DNA of 64,000 bases from Litoribrevibacter albus (GCF_030159995.1 NZ_BSNM01000026.1:62001-126000); one strand, 5' to 3'; counted from the first letter of the stretch, positions 20,931-30,203 are shown. Notes: generated from the sequence alone by a model not told the origin. Numbers and translations are program-made.

Positions 20931-21959
20931 ATGTTGGTACTCGGTATTGAGACATCGTGTGATGAAACGGGCGTGGCTCTGTATGACTCAGAGAAAGGTC
21001 TGTTGGCGGATGCCTTATACAGTCAGATCGATATGCATAACGAATACGGTGGAGTGGTGCCTGAGCTGGCATCGCGAGATCACGTTAAAAAATTATTGCC
21101 GCTGATTCAGGCGACCTTGGATCAAGCTGAGGTTACTTCTGAACAGGTGGATGCGATTGCCTTTACCAAAGGCCCGGGGTTGGTTGGTGCGTTAATGGTG
21201 GGAACCATGACGGCTCGAGCCATTGCTTTTGCCTGGGGAATTCCCGCGTTAGGTGTGCATCATATGGAAGGTCACTTGTTGGCTCCTATGTTGGAAGATA
21301 CGCCGCCAACGTTTCCGTTTGTGGCCTTGTTGGTGTCCGGTGGACATACTCAGCTGGTACAGGTTGAGGGCATCGGCCAATACCAGTTGTTGGGTGAATC
21401 TCTGGATGATGCGGCAGGCGAAGCCTTTGATAAGGCGGCGAAGATGATGAATCTGCCGTATCCGGGTGGACCGCATATCGCGAAATTAGCGAGTCAGGGA
21501 ACGCCTGGGCGGTTTACCTTTCCACGCCCGATGGTGGATCGTCCTGGTTTGGATTTCAGTTTCAGTGGTCTGAAAACCTATACCCTAAATACCGTTCAAG
21601 CTTTGGAAAAAGAGCAGGGCGAGCTTTCGGATCAAGATAAAGCGGACATTGCTCATGCCTTCCAGGAAGCAGTGGTCGAAACATTAGCCATTAAATGTCG
21701 TCGTGCGCTAGAACAAACCGGTATGAAACAACTGGTTATGGCGGGTGGCGTATCGGCGAACATTCGTTTACGTGAAAAGTTAGAGCAAGCGTTGGCAAAA
21801 GTCGGCGGCCAGGTATTCTATGCGCGTCCTCAGTTTTGTACTGACAACGGTGCCATGATTGCGTTTGCCGGGCTACAGCGATTACAAGCCGGTCAACAAG
21901 ATGATTTGGCGGTGAAGCCGGTAGCTCGTTGGCCATTGACCGAATTGCCTGCGATATAA
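20931..21959 (+). CDS. tsaD: tRNA N6-adenosine threonylcarbamoyltransferase
   Basis: 342 residues from the ATG at 20931, preceded by GGAG; a TTG five codons up is in frame but weaker. The start [19 protein letters not shown] is the ASKHA ATPase phosphate-1 motif. The iron-binding HHMEGH follows near residue 110 and the ASGGH-like VSGGHTQLV near 133. It transfers threonylcarbamoyl to A37 of ANN-reading tRNAs with TsaB, TsaE and TsaC. Divergent from rpsU, the usual arrangement. Confidence 0.97.
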   Translation: MLVLGIETSCDETGVALYDSEKGLLADALYSQIDMHNEYGGVVPELASRDHVKKLLPLIQATLDQAEVTSEQVDAIAFTKGPGLVGALMVGTMTARAIAFAWGIPALGVHHMEGHLLAPMLEDTPPTFPFVALLVSGGHTQLVQVEGIGQYQLLGESLDDAAGEAFDKAAKMMNLPYPGGPHIAKLASQGTPGRFTFPRPMVDRPGLDFSFSGLKTYTLNTVQALEKEQGELSDQDKADIAHAFQEAVVETLAIKCRRALEQTGMKQLVMAGGVSANIRLREKLEQALAKVGGQVFYARPQFCTDNGAMIAFAGLQRLQAGQQDDLAVKPVARWPLTELPAI

Positions 21960-21967
21960 CGGGTTTG

Positions 21968-22804
21968 TTATTTTCGGATGTGTGCTTCTTCTGTCCCTTG
22001 CCATTTGTTGGTAATACGAAGAAATGTTCCGTTTTCGATAATACGTCGTTTGCCTTCATCAAAGTCGGTCAGAAGCTGTTTGCCGTGGGGATGATTTTTT
22101 GCGGTAACAGCGTATTCATCTGTTGAATCAAAGACCGGTAACTGCTTGAAGCGTTGTTTTTTATTAGCCTGTTTTAGTGCGTAATCAAAGTTAAGTTTGT
22201 AACCAGCCAGGCCGTCCACATGACCGTGATCAAGCATGTAAAAACCCTGCAGAATTTCATTGATCTCGTACTTTACAATCCGATCTCGGGTTTGCCATTT
22301 CGGCCCATAGTTCCAGCCCCGTAAGACGCCAATGAGTAAACCATCCAAGGAATCAAGCCCGTTCCAGACCAGTGTCGAACTGGGTTTAACGTAGATCAAA
22401 AATTCAACATGATTAATCGGTTCATGGGAATACTGGAAAAATTGAGTGCGCTCTTCGTTGAATCCGGTTGGAAATAAAATATCGAGATTGCCTTTCTTTA
22501 CTTCATCGAACGCGCGTGGCCAGGGATAGACATGCAGTTCAATGGTGTACCCCATTTCGTGGAAACTCTCTCGCAGAATATCCAAGCTGTAGCCTTGCAG
22601 TCGTTCTGAGTCCTGGCCTGGTGGGAGTATCTCCTGCAGTAACAGTTTTGCATTAGGTTTATCGAAATTAAAAGGCGGGTTATGTGTTGAGGTTGCCACA
22701 GTTACACGCTTTTCCATAGCGTTAACCAAACCATGAGCATCAGCTAATACGCTGCTGCACCACCAACAGAAGAGTACGATTATCAGATTGCGCACAAGTT
22801 TCAT
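21968..22804 (-). CDS. Periplasmic solute-binding-like protein (SBP_bac_3 fold)
   Basis: 278 residues from the ATG at 22804, which begins the signal peptide MKLVRNLIIVLFCWWCSSVLADA; 45 extra in-frame residues upstream look non-coding. The mature part shows family-3 features: VTVATSTHNPPFNF, GYSLDILRESFHEMGYTIEL and PWPRAFDEVKKGNLDILFPTGFNEERTQFFQYSHEPI. It resembles orphan amino-acid-type binding proteins of marine gammaproteobacteria. No ABC permease or ATPase is adjacent, so transport is unproven. It converges on tsaD with 8 bp between. Confidence 0.8.
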   Translation of the reverse strand: MKLVRNLIIVLFCWWCSSVLADAHGLVNAMEKRVTVATSTHNPPFNFDKPNAKLLLQEILPPGQDSERLQGYSLDILRESFHEMGYTIELHVYPWPRAFDEVKKGNLDILFPTGFNEERTQFFQYSHEPINHVEFLIYVKPSSTLVWNGLDSLDGLLIGVLRGWNYGPKWQTRDRIVKYEINEILQGFYMLDHGHVDGLAGYKLNFDYALKQANKKQRFKQLPVFDSTDEYAVTAKNHPHGKQLLTDFDEGKRRIIENGTFLRITNKWQGTEEAHIRK

Positions 22805-22910
22805 TTTCCAATGCCTATCTGGGGGTAAGTGAGGACGAGTCATAAATATCCGCAATCCCAGTATAGTTCTCTCTAAAAGAGGCGTTTTAATCATTGGATC
22901 TTGACGATCA

Positions 22911-23504
22911 TTATTCTGCGAAGCTTTTCTTTGAAGCAATCAGTTGTTTGATGTTACTTCTATGGCTGAACACTAAGACTAGGCTGCATGCGAGCCAGAG
23001 CAGAGTGAACGGGTCATCAAGAATAAAGGCCACGGTTGGGCTGATGAGTGCAGCCGTGAGCGCTGCGTGTCCAGAGATTCGGGTAATGAATAGGGCGATT
23101 AACCAACAAAAAAGTGTGAACAGTGCTAATCCCCAGGAAGTAGCCAGCATCACGCCAAGAATCGTTGCGACGCCTTTTCCACCTTTGAATTGGAAAAAAA
23201 TTGGGTAAATATGCCCGAGAATCACTGCCAGCCCGGTGAGTGTTATCCACAGCAAATTCGGTTCAAACCAGACTTGATAGGCCCAAACCACACAGAAGCC
23301 TTTGAAAACATCTCCCAGCAGGGTAAGCAGCGCGATGCTTTTGCCATAAAGGCGCATCATGTTGGTGGCGCCGGCATTGCCTGAGCCAGCTTGTCTTGGA
23401 TCATTCAAGCCTTGAAAGCGACTAATGACAAGTGCTGTTGGTAAGGATCCCAGCAGATAGGCAAGGACTAAAAACAGCAGTGAAAAGAGGATGGAATGTT
23501 CCAT
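22911..23504 (-). CDS. plsY: Acyl-phosphate:glycerol-3-phosphate acyltransferase
   Basis: 197 residues from the ATG at 23504; a longer in-frame start (27 more residues) would overlap the divergent folB promoter. Five membrane segments. Family motifs: GSLPTALVISR, DPRQAGSGNAGATNMMR and FKGGKGVATILGV. It makes lysophosphatidic acid from acyl-phosphate in the inner membrane. Divergent from folB, the standard context in Pseudomonadota. Confidence 0.96.
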   Translation of the reverse strand: MEHSILFSLLFLVLAYLLGSLPTALVISRFQGLNDPRQAGSGNAGATNMMRLYGKSIALLTLLGDVFKGFCVVWAYQVWFEPNLLWITLTGLAVILGHIYPIFFQFKGGKGVATILGVMLATSWGLALFTLFCWLIALFITRISGHAALTAALISPTVAFILDDPFTLLWLACSLVLVFSHRSNIKQLIASKKSFAE

Positions 23505-23605
23505 GATGCTCGTCTGGTTAAGAAAGTCGTCTCGGTCTGTGAGATCCTCTGCTATCATACGCCCTTTCAATTCAAAGACCATCATTTAAGACCACAGCAT
23601 CTATC

Positions 23606-23968
23606 ATGGATAAAACCTTTATTCGCGACTTAAAAGTGCACGCCATTATTGGCGTTTATGACTTTGAGCGAAAACATGCCCAACCACTTAGTTTTGATAT
23701 CGAAATGACCTCTGACCTGACAAAAGCAGGCGAGAGTGATGATCTGAATTATGCGATTAATTACGCTGCGGTTAGCCAGGACGTGATTGATCTGACCAAA
23801 TCGCTCAAACCTCAGTTGATTGAGCGCTTGGCGGATGCGGTGGCGGCTATGATATTGGAAAAGTATCAGCCGGAGTCGGTCACTATTCGAATCTCAAAAC
23901 CGGATGCGGTGGCTGCGGCATCAGCGGTTGGCGTCGAAATTACGCGTTCAAAGAATTCTCAGAGGTAA
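23606..23968 (+). CDS. folB: Dihydroneopterin aldolase
   Basis: 120 residues. Opens MDKTFIRDLKVHAIIGVYDFERKHAQP, the FolB signature with the substrate-binding Glu, and ends with the VTIRISKPDAVAAASAVGVEITR strand pair. It splits 7,8-dihydroneopterin to 6-hydroxymethyl-dihydropterin in folate synthesis. Three bases separate it from folK, so the two are co-transcribed. Confidence 0.96.
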   Translation: MDKTFIRDLKVHAIIGVYDFERKHAQPLSFDIEMTSDLTKAGESDDLNYAINYAAVSQDVIDLTKSLKPQLIERLADAVAAMILEKYQPESVTIRISKPDAVAAASAVGVEITRSKNSQR

Positions 23969-23971
23969 GTT

Positions 23972-24487
23972 ATGGCGGCGGTATACGTTAGCATTGGCAC
24001 AAATATAGATCGTTATACCCATGTGACAGCGGCGCTAAATCATTTGCAGGCCTTTTTTGGGCCGCTGGATGTCTCTCAAGTGTACGAGAGCGAGGCGGTG
24101 GGGTTCGACGGTGATAACTTTTTAAATCTGGTGGCTAAATTTGAGACGAAATTACCTGTGGGTGAGTTGTCACGTTGGCTCAAACGGTTAGAAGACGATT
24201 ATGGCCGTTGTCGTGATTCTGAGAAATTCAGCGCGCGTACTTTGGATATCGACATTTTGACCTATGACGATTTATTGGGTGAAGTGGATGGTATCGAGTT
24301 ACCTCGTGATGAAGTCACCAAGAATGCTTTTGTTTTATTGCCTTTGTCTGAAATTGCATCAGACGTTCAACATCCTGCATACGATCGTAACTACGGTCAG
24401 ATGTGGGCGGACTATGATAAGTCCAAGCAAAAGCTTTGGACGGTGGATTTTCAATGGCAGGATCAATGGATTTCCCGAGCGCAATAA
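23972..24487 (+). CDS. folK: 2-amino-4-hydroxy-6-hydroxymethyldihydropteridine diphosphokinase
   Basis: 171 residues. VYVSIGTNIDRYTHVTAALNHL opens the HPPK fold, and FSARTLDIDILTYDD contains the family signature R-x2-D-[IL]-D with the Mg-binding aspartates. It pyrophosphorylates the FolB product for dihydropteroate synthase. Second gene of folB-folK. Confidence 0.95.
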   Translation: MAAVYVSIGTNIDRYTHVTAALNHLQAFFGPLDVSQVYESEAVGFDGDNFLNLVAKFETKLPVGELSRWLKRLEDDYGRCRDSEKFSARTLDIDILTYDDLLGEVDGIELPRDEVTKNAFVLLPLSEIASDVQHPAYDRNYGQMWADYDKSKQKLWTVDFQWQDQWISRAQ

Positions 24488-24529
24488 ATGTGCTCGGTAT
24501 GAAAGGTTAAACTGTCGAATAACAACGCT

Positions 24530-25303
24530 TCAACTATACAGTCTACGACCACCATCCACAGAAATGATCTCCCCGGTTATGTAACTGGGGCCTGTTGCTA
24601 AAAACAACGCTGTCTCGACAATGTCTTCCATGCTGCCCATGCGTGCGGCAGGAATTTTCTCTAGCGTCTGTTGTTTGTAACTCTCTGACACATCCCCCTC
24701 TTGATCCGGCCAAAGAATGGCACCAGGTGCAATACCATTAACCCGAATCTTGGGTGCCAAGTCTTTCGCCAGGGATAACGTCATCATCTGGTTAGCGGCT
24801 TTCGCCATGCAGTAAATCGTGTGATCTTTCAGTGGTCTTTGTGCATGGATATCCAGCATGTTGATGACACAGCTCGGCTGATGGGACGTGGTTTCTTCTG
24901 AGGTCAATAATGGCAATAAGGCCTGAGTTAAGAACAGCGGGGCTTTGGCGTTGCTTTCAAAGAGTTCGTTCCAATGCTCTTCCGTTGTATTACCTATTTG
25001 TGTCGGGTAGAAGGCCGAAGCGTTGTTGATCAGTACATCGAGACGATCTGTGATATCTGATATCTGGGCGACCAGTTGATCAATGTCGCTCAGTTTCCCC
25101 TGACATGGAAAGGCCGACTCCGGGCGTATGCTATTGAGCTCAGTTAATAGTGATTCCGCCGCCTCCGAAGAGCGGTGGTAATGAACAATTACCTTGAAAC
25201 CTTTGCTGTGGAATGCTCTGCTCATGGCGGCACCAAGGCGTTGGGCGGCACCTGTGATTAATACGGTTAGTGTAGTTTTAGCGGTTTGATCTGAGTTTTT
25301 CAT
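24530..25303 (-). CDS. Pteridine reductase-like SDR (FolM-like)
   Basis: 257 residues. A short-chain dehydrogenase with TGAAQRLG in place of TGxxxGxG; the Arg variant is typical of pteridine reductases (PTR1, FolM). Also present are NNASAFYP, the catalytic Tyr-x3-Lys as YCMAKAANQ, and GEIISVDGGRRL at the end. It would use NADPH to reduce dihydropterins such as dihydromonapterin or dihydrofolate. It converges on folB-folK, which supports a pterin role. Assignment to FolM itself is inference. Confidence 0.8.
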   Translation of the reverse strand: MKNSDQTAKTTLTVLITGAAQRLGAAMSRAFHSKGFKVIVHYHRSSEAAESLLTELNSIRPESAFPCQGKLSDIDQLVAQISDITDRLDVLINNASAFYPTQIGNTTEEHWNELFESNAKAPLFLTQALLPLLTSEETTSHQPSCVINMLDIHAQRPLKDHTIYCMAKAANQMMTLSLAKDLAPKIRVNGIAPGAILWPDQEGDVSESYKQQTLEKIPAARMGSMEDIVETALFLATGPSYITGEIISVDGGRRLYS

Positions 25304-25451
25304 AGAAATGCGTCATCAATTGCCTGATAAGAGGGCTTACCTGACTTGGTTAAAAAAAGTTACTTTATTCTCGGTGTTAGATCTATATACTGCGCAACGC
25401 ATTTTTAATGTGAAGAATGAATAGCTTATAAGAGAACTATAAGGATATAAA

Positions 25452-25817
25452 ATGAAAAAAACGTTTATCCAGGCTATTGCTGCGTCAGCAGTTGTTTTAG
25501 CGTCAGGTTGTGCTTCGATTATTAACGATGATACTCAACAAATTAATGTGATTTCTTCAAACGGTGAAAAGTTTGAAGGTTCTATTGATGGTGTGCCTTT
25601 TGAAGGCCCTGGTATTGTTTCTGTTGAGCGTGCTAATAGAACTAAGATTATTGTTTCAAATACTGAAGCGTGTGCAAAGCAAACCGTTATGAATAAGAGC
25701 GTAGACCCAGTGTTCTTTGTAAACGTTCTATCTGGTGGTGCGTTTGGTTCAACCACAGACTATGCAACCGAAAAAATGTGGAAATACGACGATACAGTAG
25801 TTGTTAGCTGTAAGTAA
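25452..25817 (+). CDS. Small lipoprotein
   Basis: 121 residues with lipobox LASGC (Cys 20), followed by ASIINDDTQQINVISSNG, then a beta-rich domain with two further Cys pairs and an ending FGSTTDYATEKMWKYDDTVVVSC. This resembles small translocated surface lipoproteins of unknown role. It lies 7 bp before the DUF4105 gene, so the two probably share a transcript. Confidence 0.75.
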   Translation: MKKTFIQAIAASAVVLASGCASIINDDTQQINVISSNGEKFEGSIDGVPFEGPGIVSVERANRTKIIVSNTEACAKQTVMNKSVDPVFFVNVLSGGAFGSTTDYATEKMWKYDDTVVVSCK

Positions 25818-25824
25818 TATTTCG

Positions 25825-27690
25825 ATGTTGCGTTGTTTAAAAGGGAGCATTTTTGCTTCCTTTTTCATTTGTCTGATACAGACGTCTGTTTTTGCTGAAG
25901 AATTAATTCGTGTTGGCGAATCCGCTTTATTGACGACGGCGCTATCTGAGCGAGCATTGTCACAAGGGCTGGATCAGCATCCGACTTGGTTAGCTTTACT
26001 GCATTCGAAAAATGGGGAATCCAGAATTTCGGATGAGAACTTTATCCTTTCACGTTCACATTTCTCTTCCCGAAACGAGTTGTTGGCGAGCATTGATGTT
26101 CTGTTTGGCCGCCAATTGGATGCTCAATATTTGTGTAAGTTTCCCGCCAGGACTTTATGGCTTAGTACGTCATTGTCCTTGAAATCTCCGGATTTCAGTC
26201 ACTGTGAATCTTTTGTTGAATTTAAAGAAAAAGCCCCTGTCGATAAGGTGTCGTTAGTTTATTCGTCAGAAAACCTGACTCAGCCCTCCAGCATGATGGG
26301 ACATGTATTTCTAAAACTGGGTGGTCAGGGGAGTGATGGTCATCAGGTAGAGCACGCTGTTTCATACTTTACTGAGATTACTGGGATCAATGTTCCTAAG
26401 ATAATATTTGAGAGTTTGTTTTTAGGAAAAAAAGGGTACTTTGCGCTTTCGCCTTATGCGGAAAAAGAGAAATATTATCTAGACGCTGAGCAAAGAAATC
26501 TATGGAGTTACCAGTTACGGTTGAGTCCAGGTCAGGCTGAGTTAATTCAGGCGCATATTTGGGAATTAAAACAAGCCCGGCTGGAGTACTTTTTCCAAGA
26601 TTACAATTGCGCCACGTTACTTACTTTCTTGCTGGGCACAGCCCATTCCGAGCTGTTATCAGAAGATGAGTTATGGATTACGCCTCTAGATTTAGTAAAG
26701 CTTGTGAATCAGTACAAGCTTGTAGATCAAGTGACTGTGATTCCGGCGAATAAATGGAAGCTTCGAATGCTGTCTGAAAACTTAAATGATGACGTTCAGC
26801 AGCAGATAATGAATGCAATTACGACACAGAACTTTGATGTGATTAAAGATCGCTCTTTCGATTCAAATGCTTTTTTAATGGCTGAATTAACCGGAAGTTA
26901 TCTTGATTATATGTTGGAGCAAGGGACGTTGGCTCCAAACGACTGGGCTCAGTTAACTGATACATTAAACGAAACTCGTTCAACTTTGAGCGATGACTTT
27001 TCGATTGATGTTTCTCAGTACAAAAATCCGCTTAAGACGCCGCCTGATTCACAAGTTTTTGGGGGCTTTGTTTATGAGCAGGGGACTGAAAAACTTAAAT
27101 TTGGTTTTTTGCCAACGTCTCATACCCTAGAAGACGATAACCGACAATTTTTCAGCGAGAATGAACTTAAACTGGGTAGCCTTTCTTTGTTGTATTCTCC
27201 CGAGAAGTCTCGCCTTGAATTGGAAGAATTTGAACTTTATTCTGCGGTTTCGTTGATTCCCTATGACCGTTTTTCTGGTGGCGTATCGGGTCGCTTCAGG
27301 TTCGGGATTGAACAGCATTATGATGAGCATTTGAATAACAAGAGCGCTGTAAATATTGGCGGCGGTATTGGGCTAGGACAATCTTTCAGTCAGGATGGTT
27401 TTTTCTATGGGTTGTTGGCGGGTGGAGTAGCTGCAACCAGTGAAGAAGAATATCTTTACCTTGATCCTGAAATCGGAATGGTGCTGCATGAGGTGTTTGA
27501 TATGAAAAGTATTATTTCCTATCAATACTTATGGAATCAGCGAGCGTCCAAGTCTGATATATCATCGCTTAAATTTGTTCAATCGAAGTTTATTAATCAA
27601 AATTTTAGTGTGATCTTTCAGTATGAGCATTTGTGGAATGATGCTCAGGCAGAAGATCGCTTTGAGTTATTGTCGAAATATTATTTTTAA
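25825..27690 (+). CDS. DUF4105 domain secreted/outer-membrane protein
   Basis: 621 residues from the ATG at 25825; a TTG at 25801 would overlap the lipoprotein gene. Residues 1-27 are a signal peptide ending SVFAEE. The middle holds the DUF4105 pattern: SSENLTQPSSMMGHVFLKLGG with its His, and YNCATLLTFLL with the Asn-Cys pair, an NlpC/P60-like papain-fold arrangement. The C-terminal ~250 residues alternate in beta-strand fashion and end on an aromatic residue (KYYF), as in outer-membrane barrels. Function unknown; a peptidase or amidase role is an inference from the Cys and His. Confidence 0.8.
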   Translation: MLRCLKGSIFASFFICLIQTSVFAEELIRVGESALLTTALSERALSQGLDQHPTWLALLHSKNGESRISDENFILSRSHFSSRNELLASIDVLFGRQLDAQYLCKFPARTLWLSTSLSLKSPDFSHCESFVEFKEKAPVDKVSLVYSSENLTQPSSMMGHVFLKLGGQGSDGHQVEHAVSYFTEITGINVPKIIFESLFLGKKGYFALSPYAEKEKYYLDAEQRNLWSYQLRLSPGQAELIQAHIWELKQARLEYFFQDYNCATLLTFLLGTAHSELLSEDELWITPLDLVKLVNQYKLVDQVTVIPANKWKLRMLSENLNDDVQQQIMNAITTQNFDVIKDRSFDSNAFLMAELTGSYLDYMLEQGTLAPNDWAQLTDTLNETRSTLSDDFSIDVSQYKNPLKTPPDSQVFGGFVYEQGTEKLKFGFLPTSHTLEDDNRQFFSENELKLGSLSLLYSPEKSRLELEEFELYSAVSLIPYDRFSGGVSGRFRFGIEQHYDEHLNNKSAVNIGGGIGLGQSFSQDGFFYGLLAGGVAATSEEEYLYLDPEIGMVLHEVFDMKSIISYQYLWNQRASKSDISSLKFVQSKFINQNFSVIFQYEHLWNDAQAEDRFELLSKYYF

Positions 27691-27773
27691 AGAAGAATTG
27701 GGTGTTCTTACCCGAATTAAGATAAAAGTTGATCGGTTGGTTAGATTTGTAAACTTTTGCTTCTATATCCTTT

Positions 27774-28118
27774 TTAATTCATAGAGTTGTCTAAACTAGA
27801 AGATATTAGATTTGAAAATAGATGCTGTATTTCTTCTTCATTTATCGCAAACTTCGCCTCGTTTAATGCTTGAAGGGCAACCCTAGGCCTTTCGAATGTT
27901 ATTTGTTCTGGTGGTAAGCATGCTAAGTTGTGAGCTGTCATTCGTAAGACATTGGTTAGAGCGTGAACGCCATCTTCTACTAAAAAGATACCTGCATTAG
28001 CCATTCTAGCAATAGAAGTTAAACCTTTTGAGATTTCTTTAGTGAAAGGCTTAAGGGCATCTTCATAAATAGGTACAGCAAGTTTCTCTGCTATAACGTT
28101 GTTGTTTTCGTTTGTCAT
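27774..28118 (-). CDS. Shortened DUF4393 (Abi-alpha family) protein
   Basis: 114 residues. The opening (KLAVPIYEDALKPFTKEISKGLTSIARMANAGI) and the closing EEEIQHLFSNLISSSLDNSMN match the first half of DUF4393, the Abi-alpha family linked to abortive phage resistance. Full members continue past that motif into a second helical domain; here a stop follows at once, so the gene looks truncated, though a short functional form cannot be excluded. First gene of the accessory island on this side. Confidence 0.6.
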   Translation of the reverse strand: MTNENNNVIAEKLAVPIYEDALKPFTKEISKGLTSIARMANAGIFLVEDGVHALTNVLRMTAHNLACLPPEQITFERPRVALQALNEAKFAINEEEIQHLFSNLISSSLDNSMN

Positions 28119-28130
28119 AAATGTCCTATT

Positions 28131-28166
28131 GTAATTTACCGCCCGAAGTACCTGCTTCAGTTATAC
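28131..28166 (-). repeat. Degenerate copy of the island palindromic repeat (element f)
   Basis: Read on the minus strand it keeps GCAGG, AC, CGGGCGG and TAAATTAC in the order of the arm of the 32551 element, but lacks the central TTTACCGGTAAA. It lies 27 bp past the CoiA-like stop codon. Confidence 0.3.
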
Positions 28167-28192
28167 TAATAGGGTGGTTAAACGTCTTTTTT

Positions 28193-28990
28193 CTAGAAAG
28201 ACTTTAATGCTTCTGATGATGTTGAGCCGCCAAAATCTTTGATGAAATCATCTTTCAAATATGCAGCTATGCAATAGCTACTATGATCATTAAAACGCAT
28301 TAGTTGCCATAAAACTCCTGTTCCGAAGTCAAATAGTACCGGCTTACTTGATTTGAACCATACGTATCTCGGATTCCTCCACTTGAATAGATAGTGTCCA
28401 ATATGGGTATGTTCGATTATATCTTTGATCTCTTCTGAACTATGGATCTCAACAAGTTGATGGGGGCCTGCATAGTCAGAGATATGGAAAAAAGTGAAAC
28501 TCTTTCTATATCCAAAATTCTTAGAGAAATCTTCATTAACTGCGATGTTGTTACATAGTGGATGGTTAGGGTCTGGTAATTTGGCACCGTATCTCATGTT
28601 GTGTACAAACTTTTCGCCATTAACTACCCAGATCATGTCGTTGTAGAACTCTTCTCTAGAAACTAATTCAGTTTCAGAGATGGGGGAATTCTGAAATTCA
28701 ATAACTATAGAGTTATTGTTTTTGACATCAGCAATATGCTTTTCACCTTTAGAGTCGAAATGAACTACTTCTTGGTTTACATCGGGCCAATGACTTTTCC
28801 AGTCTCTATGCCATTGAGTTTCATTTTCCCACCATGTGTCGCACTTATTATGCCGCATATGAGCCCAGTGCCATTTAATTTTGCTACCACATTTAGCAAT
28901 GGTTTCAGTACCACAAAAATAGCACTTTCCTCTTAGTCTTGGGGCCGCTTTTACTTTCCTATTCTCAACTAGTGAATATTTCAATTGCAT
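28193..28990 (-). CDS. CoiA-like nuclease-domain protein
   Basis: 265 residues. An N-terminal zinc-ribbon-like part (CYFCG...WHWAH...C) leads to ETQWHRDWKSHWPDVNQEVVHFD and IADVKNNNSIVIEFQNSPIS, the CoiA pattern. Its D...E-x-Q core is a restriction-endonuclease-like (PD-(D/E)xK) active site. CoiA proteins are known from competence in Firmicutes; CoiA-like proteins also occur in proteobacterial accessory regions. No competence genes are near, so a DNA-processing or defence role is only inferred. The C-terminal ~120 residues are not recognised. Confidence 0.7.
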   Translation of the reverse strand: MQLKYSLVENRKVKAAPRLRGKCYFCGTETIAKCGSKIKWHWAHMRHNKCDTWWENETQWHRDWKSHWPDVNQEVVHFDSKGEKHIADVKNNNSIVIEFQNSPISETELVSREEFYNDMIWVVNGEKFVHNMRYGAKLPDPNHPLCNNIAVNEDFSKNFGYRKSFTFFHISDYAGPHQLVEIHSSEEIKDIIEHTHIGHYLFKWRNPRYVWFKSSKPVLFDFGTGVLWQLMRFNDHSSYCIAAYLKDDFIKDFGGSTSSEALKSF

Positions 28991-29039
28991 CCCTTTTGCT
29001 CGAAACTGGTCTCATAACCTTCCAAGACCTCGTGTTTTT

Positions 29040-29070
29040 CCGGTTTACCGGGAAACCGGTAGGAACAGGA
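29040..29070 (-). repeat. Island palindromic repeat, element a
   Basis: Contains CCGGTTT-ACCGGG-AAACCGG. On the minus strand it reads CCTGTTCCTACCGGTTTCCC and onward, aligning with the copies at 30459, 32551, 33739 and 35743. It lies 42 bp past the stop of the HExxH gene. Confidence 0.7.
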
Positions 29071-29112
29071 GTTAGGTGGAGAAAAGAGGCTGCAATATCT
29101 CAAATATGAATC

Positions 29113-29586
29113 TTATAGTTTTCTCTGTACATACTTTGCGATATCCATTTGAGGCTCTTCAGCTTCGAAATATTCCTGTAGTGTATAAGCCATTTTCTCT
29201 AGTGGTGCTTCATCATATTCATAGGTTCGAAGTTCCTGAATATAACGGTTAATAAAGCCATGATCTCCCAAGAACTTCCATTGCTGAACATGTACTAACT
29301 CATGGAAATGTAAGGAAAGATCATTTTCATACCCCTTCTTTATGAAGTACAAATTCTTATACGTTATCCCTTCAAGATCCTTTTCAAGAAACCCGCTAAG
29401 CCCTTTCTCATGAAATTCTGGAAAGTTAGGCTTAGGTATTTCATCAGTAACAACAAAGTAACTGTTATCCAGCGTTTCAGGAGAGTAAAAACCTTGGAAG
29501 GCTTTTTCCAGCACTCTACAGCTGATTGCTTCTTCAGAGTATTCTGATAGAACTTGGTTAATCCATAGATCAATCTTCTCTAGCAT
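29113..29586 (-). CDS. HExxH putative metallopeptidase-like protein
   Basis: 157 residues, no signal peptide. The zinc motif HFHELVHVQQW lies near residue 92, and an acidic segment (YDEAPLEKMAYTLQEYFEAEE) ~35 residues later offers a third ligand, as in gluzincins. Small cytoplasmic proteins of this type are often annotated only as hypothetical. It is 14 bp after the gene at 29601, in the same direction, and so is the second gene of a pair. Peptidase activity is an inference from the motif. Confidence 0.6.
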   Translation of the reverse strand: MLEKIDLWINQVLSEYSEEAISCRVLEKAFQGFYSPETLDNSYFVVTDEIPKPNFPEFHEKGLSGFLEKDLEGITYKNLYFIKKGYENDLSLHFHELVHVQQWKFLGDHGFINRYIQELRTYEYDEAPLEKMAYTLQEYFEAEEPQMDIAKYVQRKL

Positions 29587-29600
29587 ATACGGGCATTATT

Positions 29601-30203
29601 TTATTTATTAGGAGTGGACAGTTCTCCAAACACGTTAGCGACATATTTAGAAAAATACTGATTCTTGTTGTATGAAATAAGTGGTAAACAGCTATCTCTA
29701 AGGGATGGCCAAGTTTTGCAACCCTGTGATAGTTTTTCAGAGCTTATGAAGTCAAGTACCCATCCTGCGAAGCGAATATCATTATTGATGAGGAATTGAA
29801 GTAAATCTTTTGAATTTGCTAAGCCACCTCCAGAACCTTCAAAGGCCATTCGTCCTTTAGAGAAAACATACCACTCTTTAGTTTCCATATCTTCTACAAC
29901 AACAAGAGGTAAATGCCAAGCAGTTGAAGGCTTATCTTCAATAACAATGTGAACCATCGGAGATTTAACTAGATCAATTACATCGTACAAATCGTTTACT
30001 ATATCGAAGGTTCTATAGTTATTGTTATATACAATGTTTGCACCATAAATTCCTTTAATATCTGGGTCATGTGAAGAGTCTGGTGCAGGGGGAGCATGCT
30101 CGTCGTCACTTTTCGGAGGGGAGCTTAGTAAAGACTTTAGTCGGTCGTATGTATAGTTGCCAACTGTTCCAGAAATCATCATCTTCAACAGTTCTTCAAT
30201 CAT
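29601..30203 (-). CDS. Hypothetical protein, unknown family
   Basis: 200 residues. A short N-terminal helix with MISGTVGNYTYDRLKSLL precedes a Pro/Asp/Ser-rich linker (~30-50), then a beta-rich domain containing a WYVFSKGRMAF strand and a C-terminal segment with two Cys. I do not recognise it. It appears to be co-transcribed with the HExxH gene (14-bp gap), so the two may form a functional or toxin-antitoxin-like pair, but nothing in either protein proves this. Confidence 0.55.
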   Translation of the reverse strand: MIEELLKMMISGTVGNYTYDRLKSLLSSPPKSDDEHAPPAPDSSHDPDIKGIYGANIVYNNNYRTFDIVNDLYDVIDLVKSPMVHIVIEDKPSTAWHLPLVVVEDMETKEWYVFSKGRMAFEGSGGGLANSKDLLQFLINNDIRFAGWVLDFISSEKLSQGCKTWPSLRDSCLPLISYNKNQYFSKYVANVFGELSTPNK

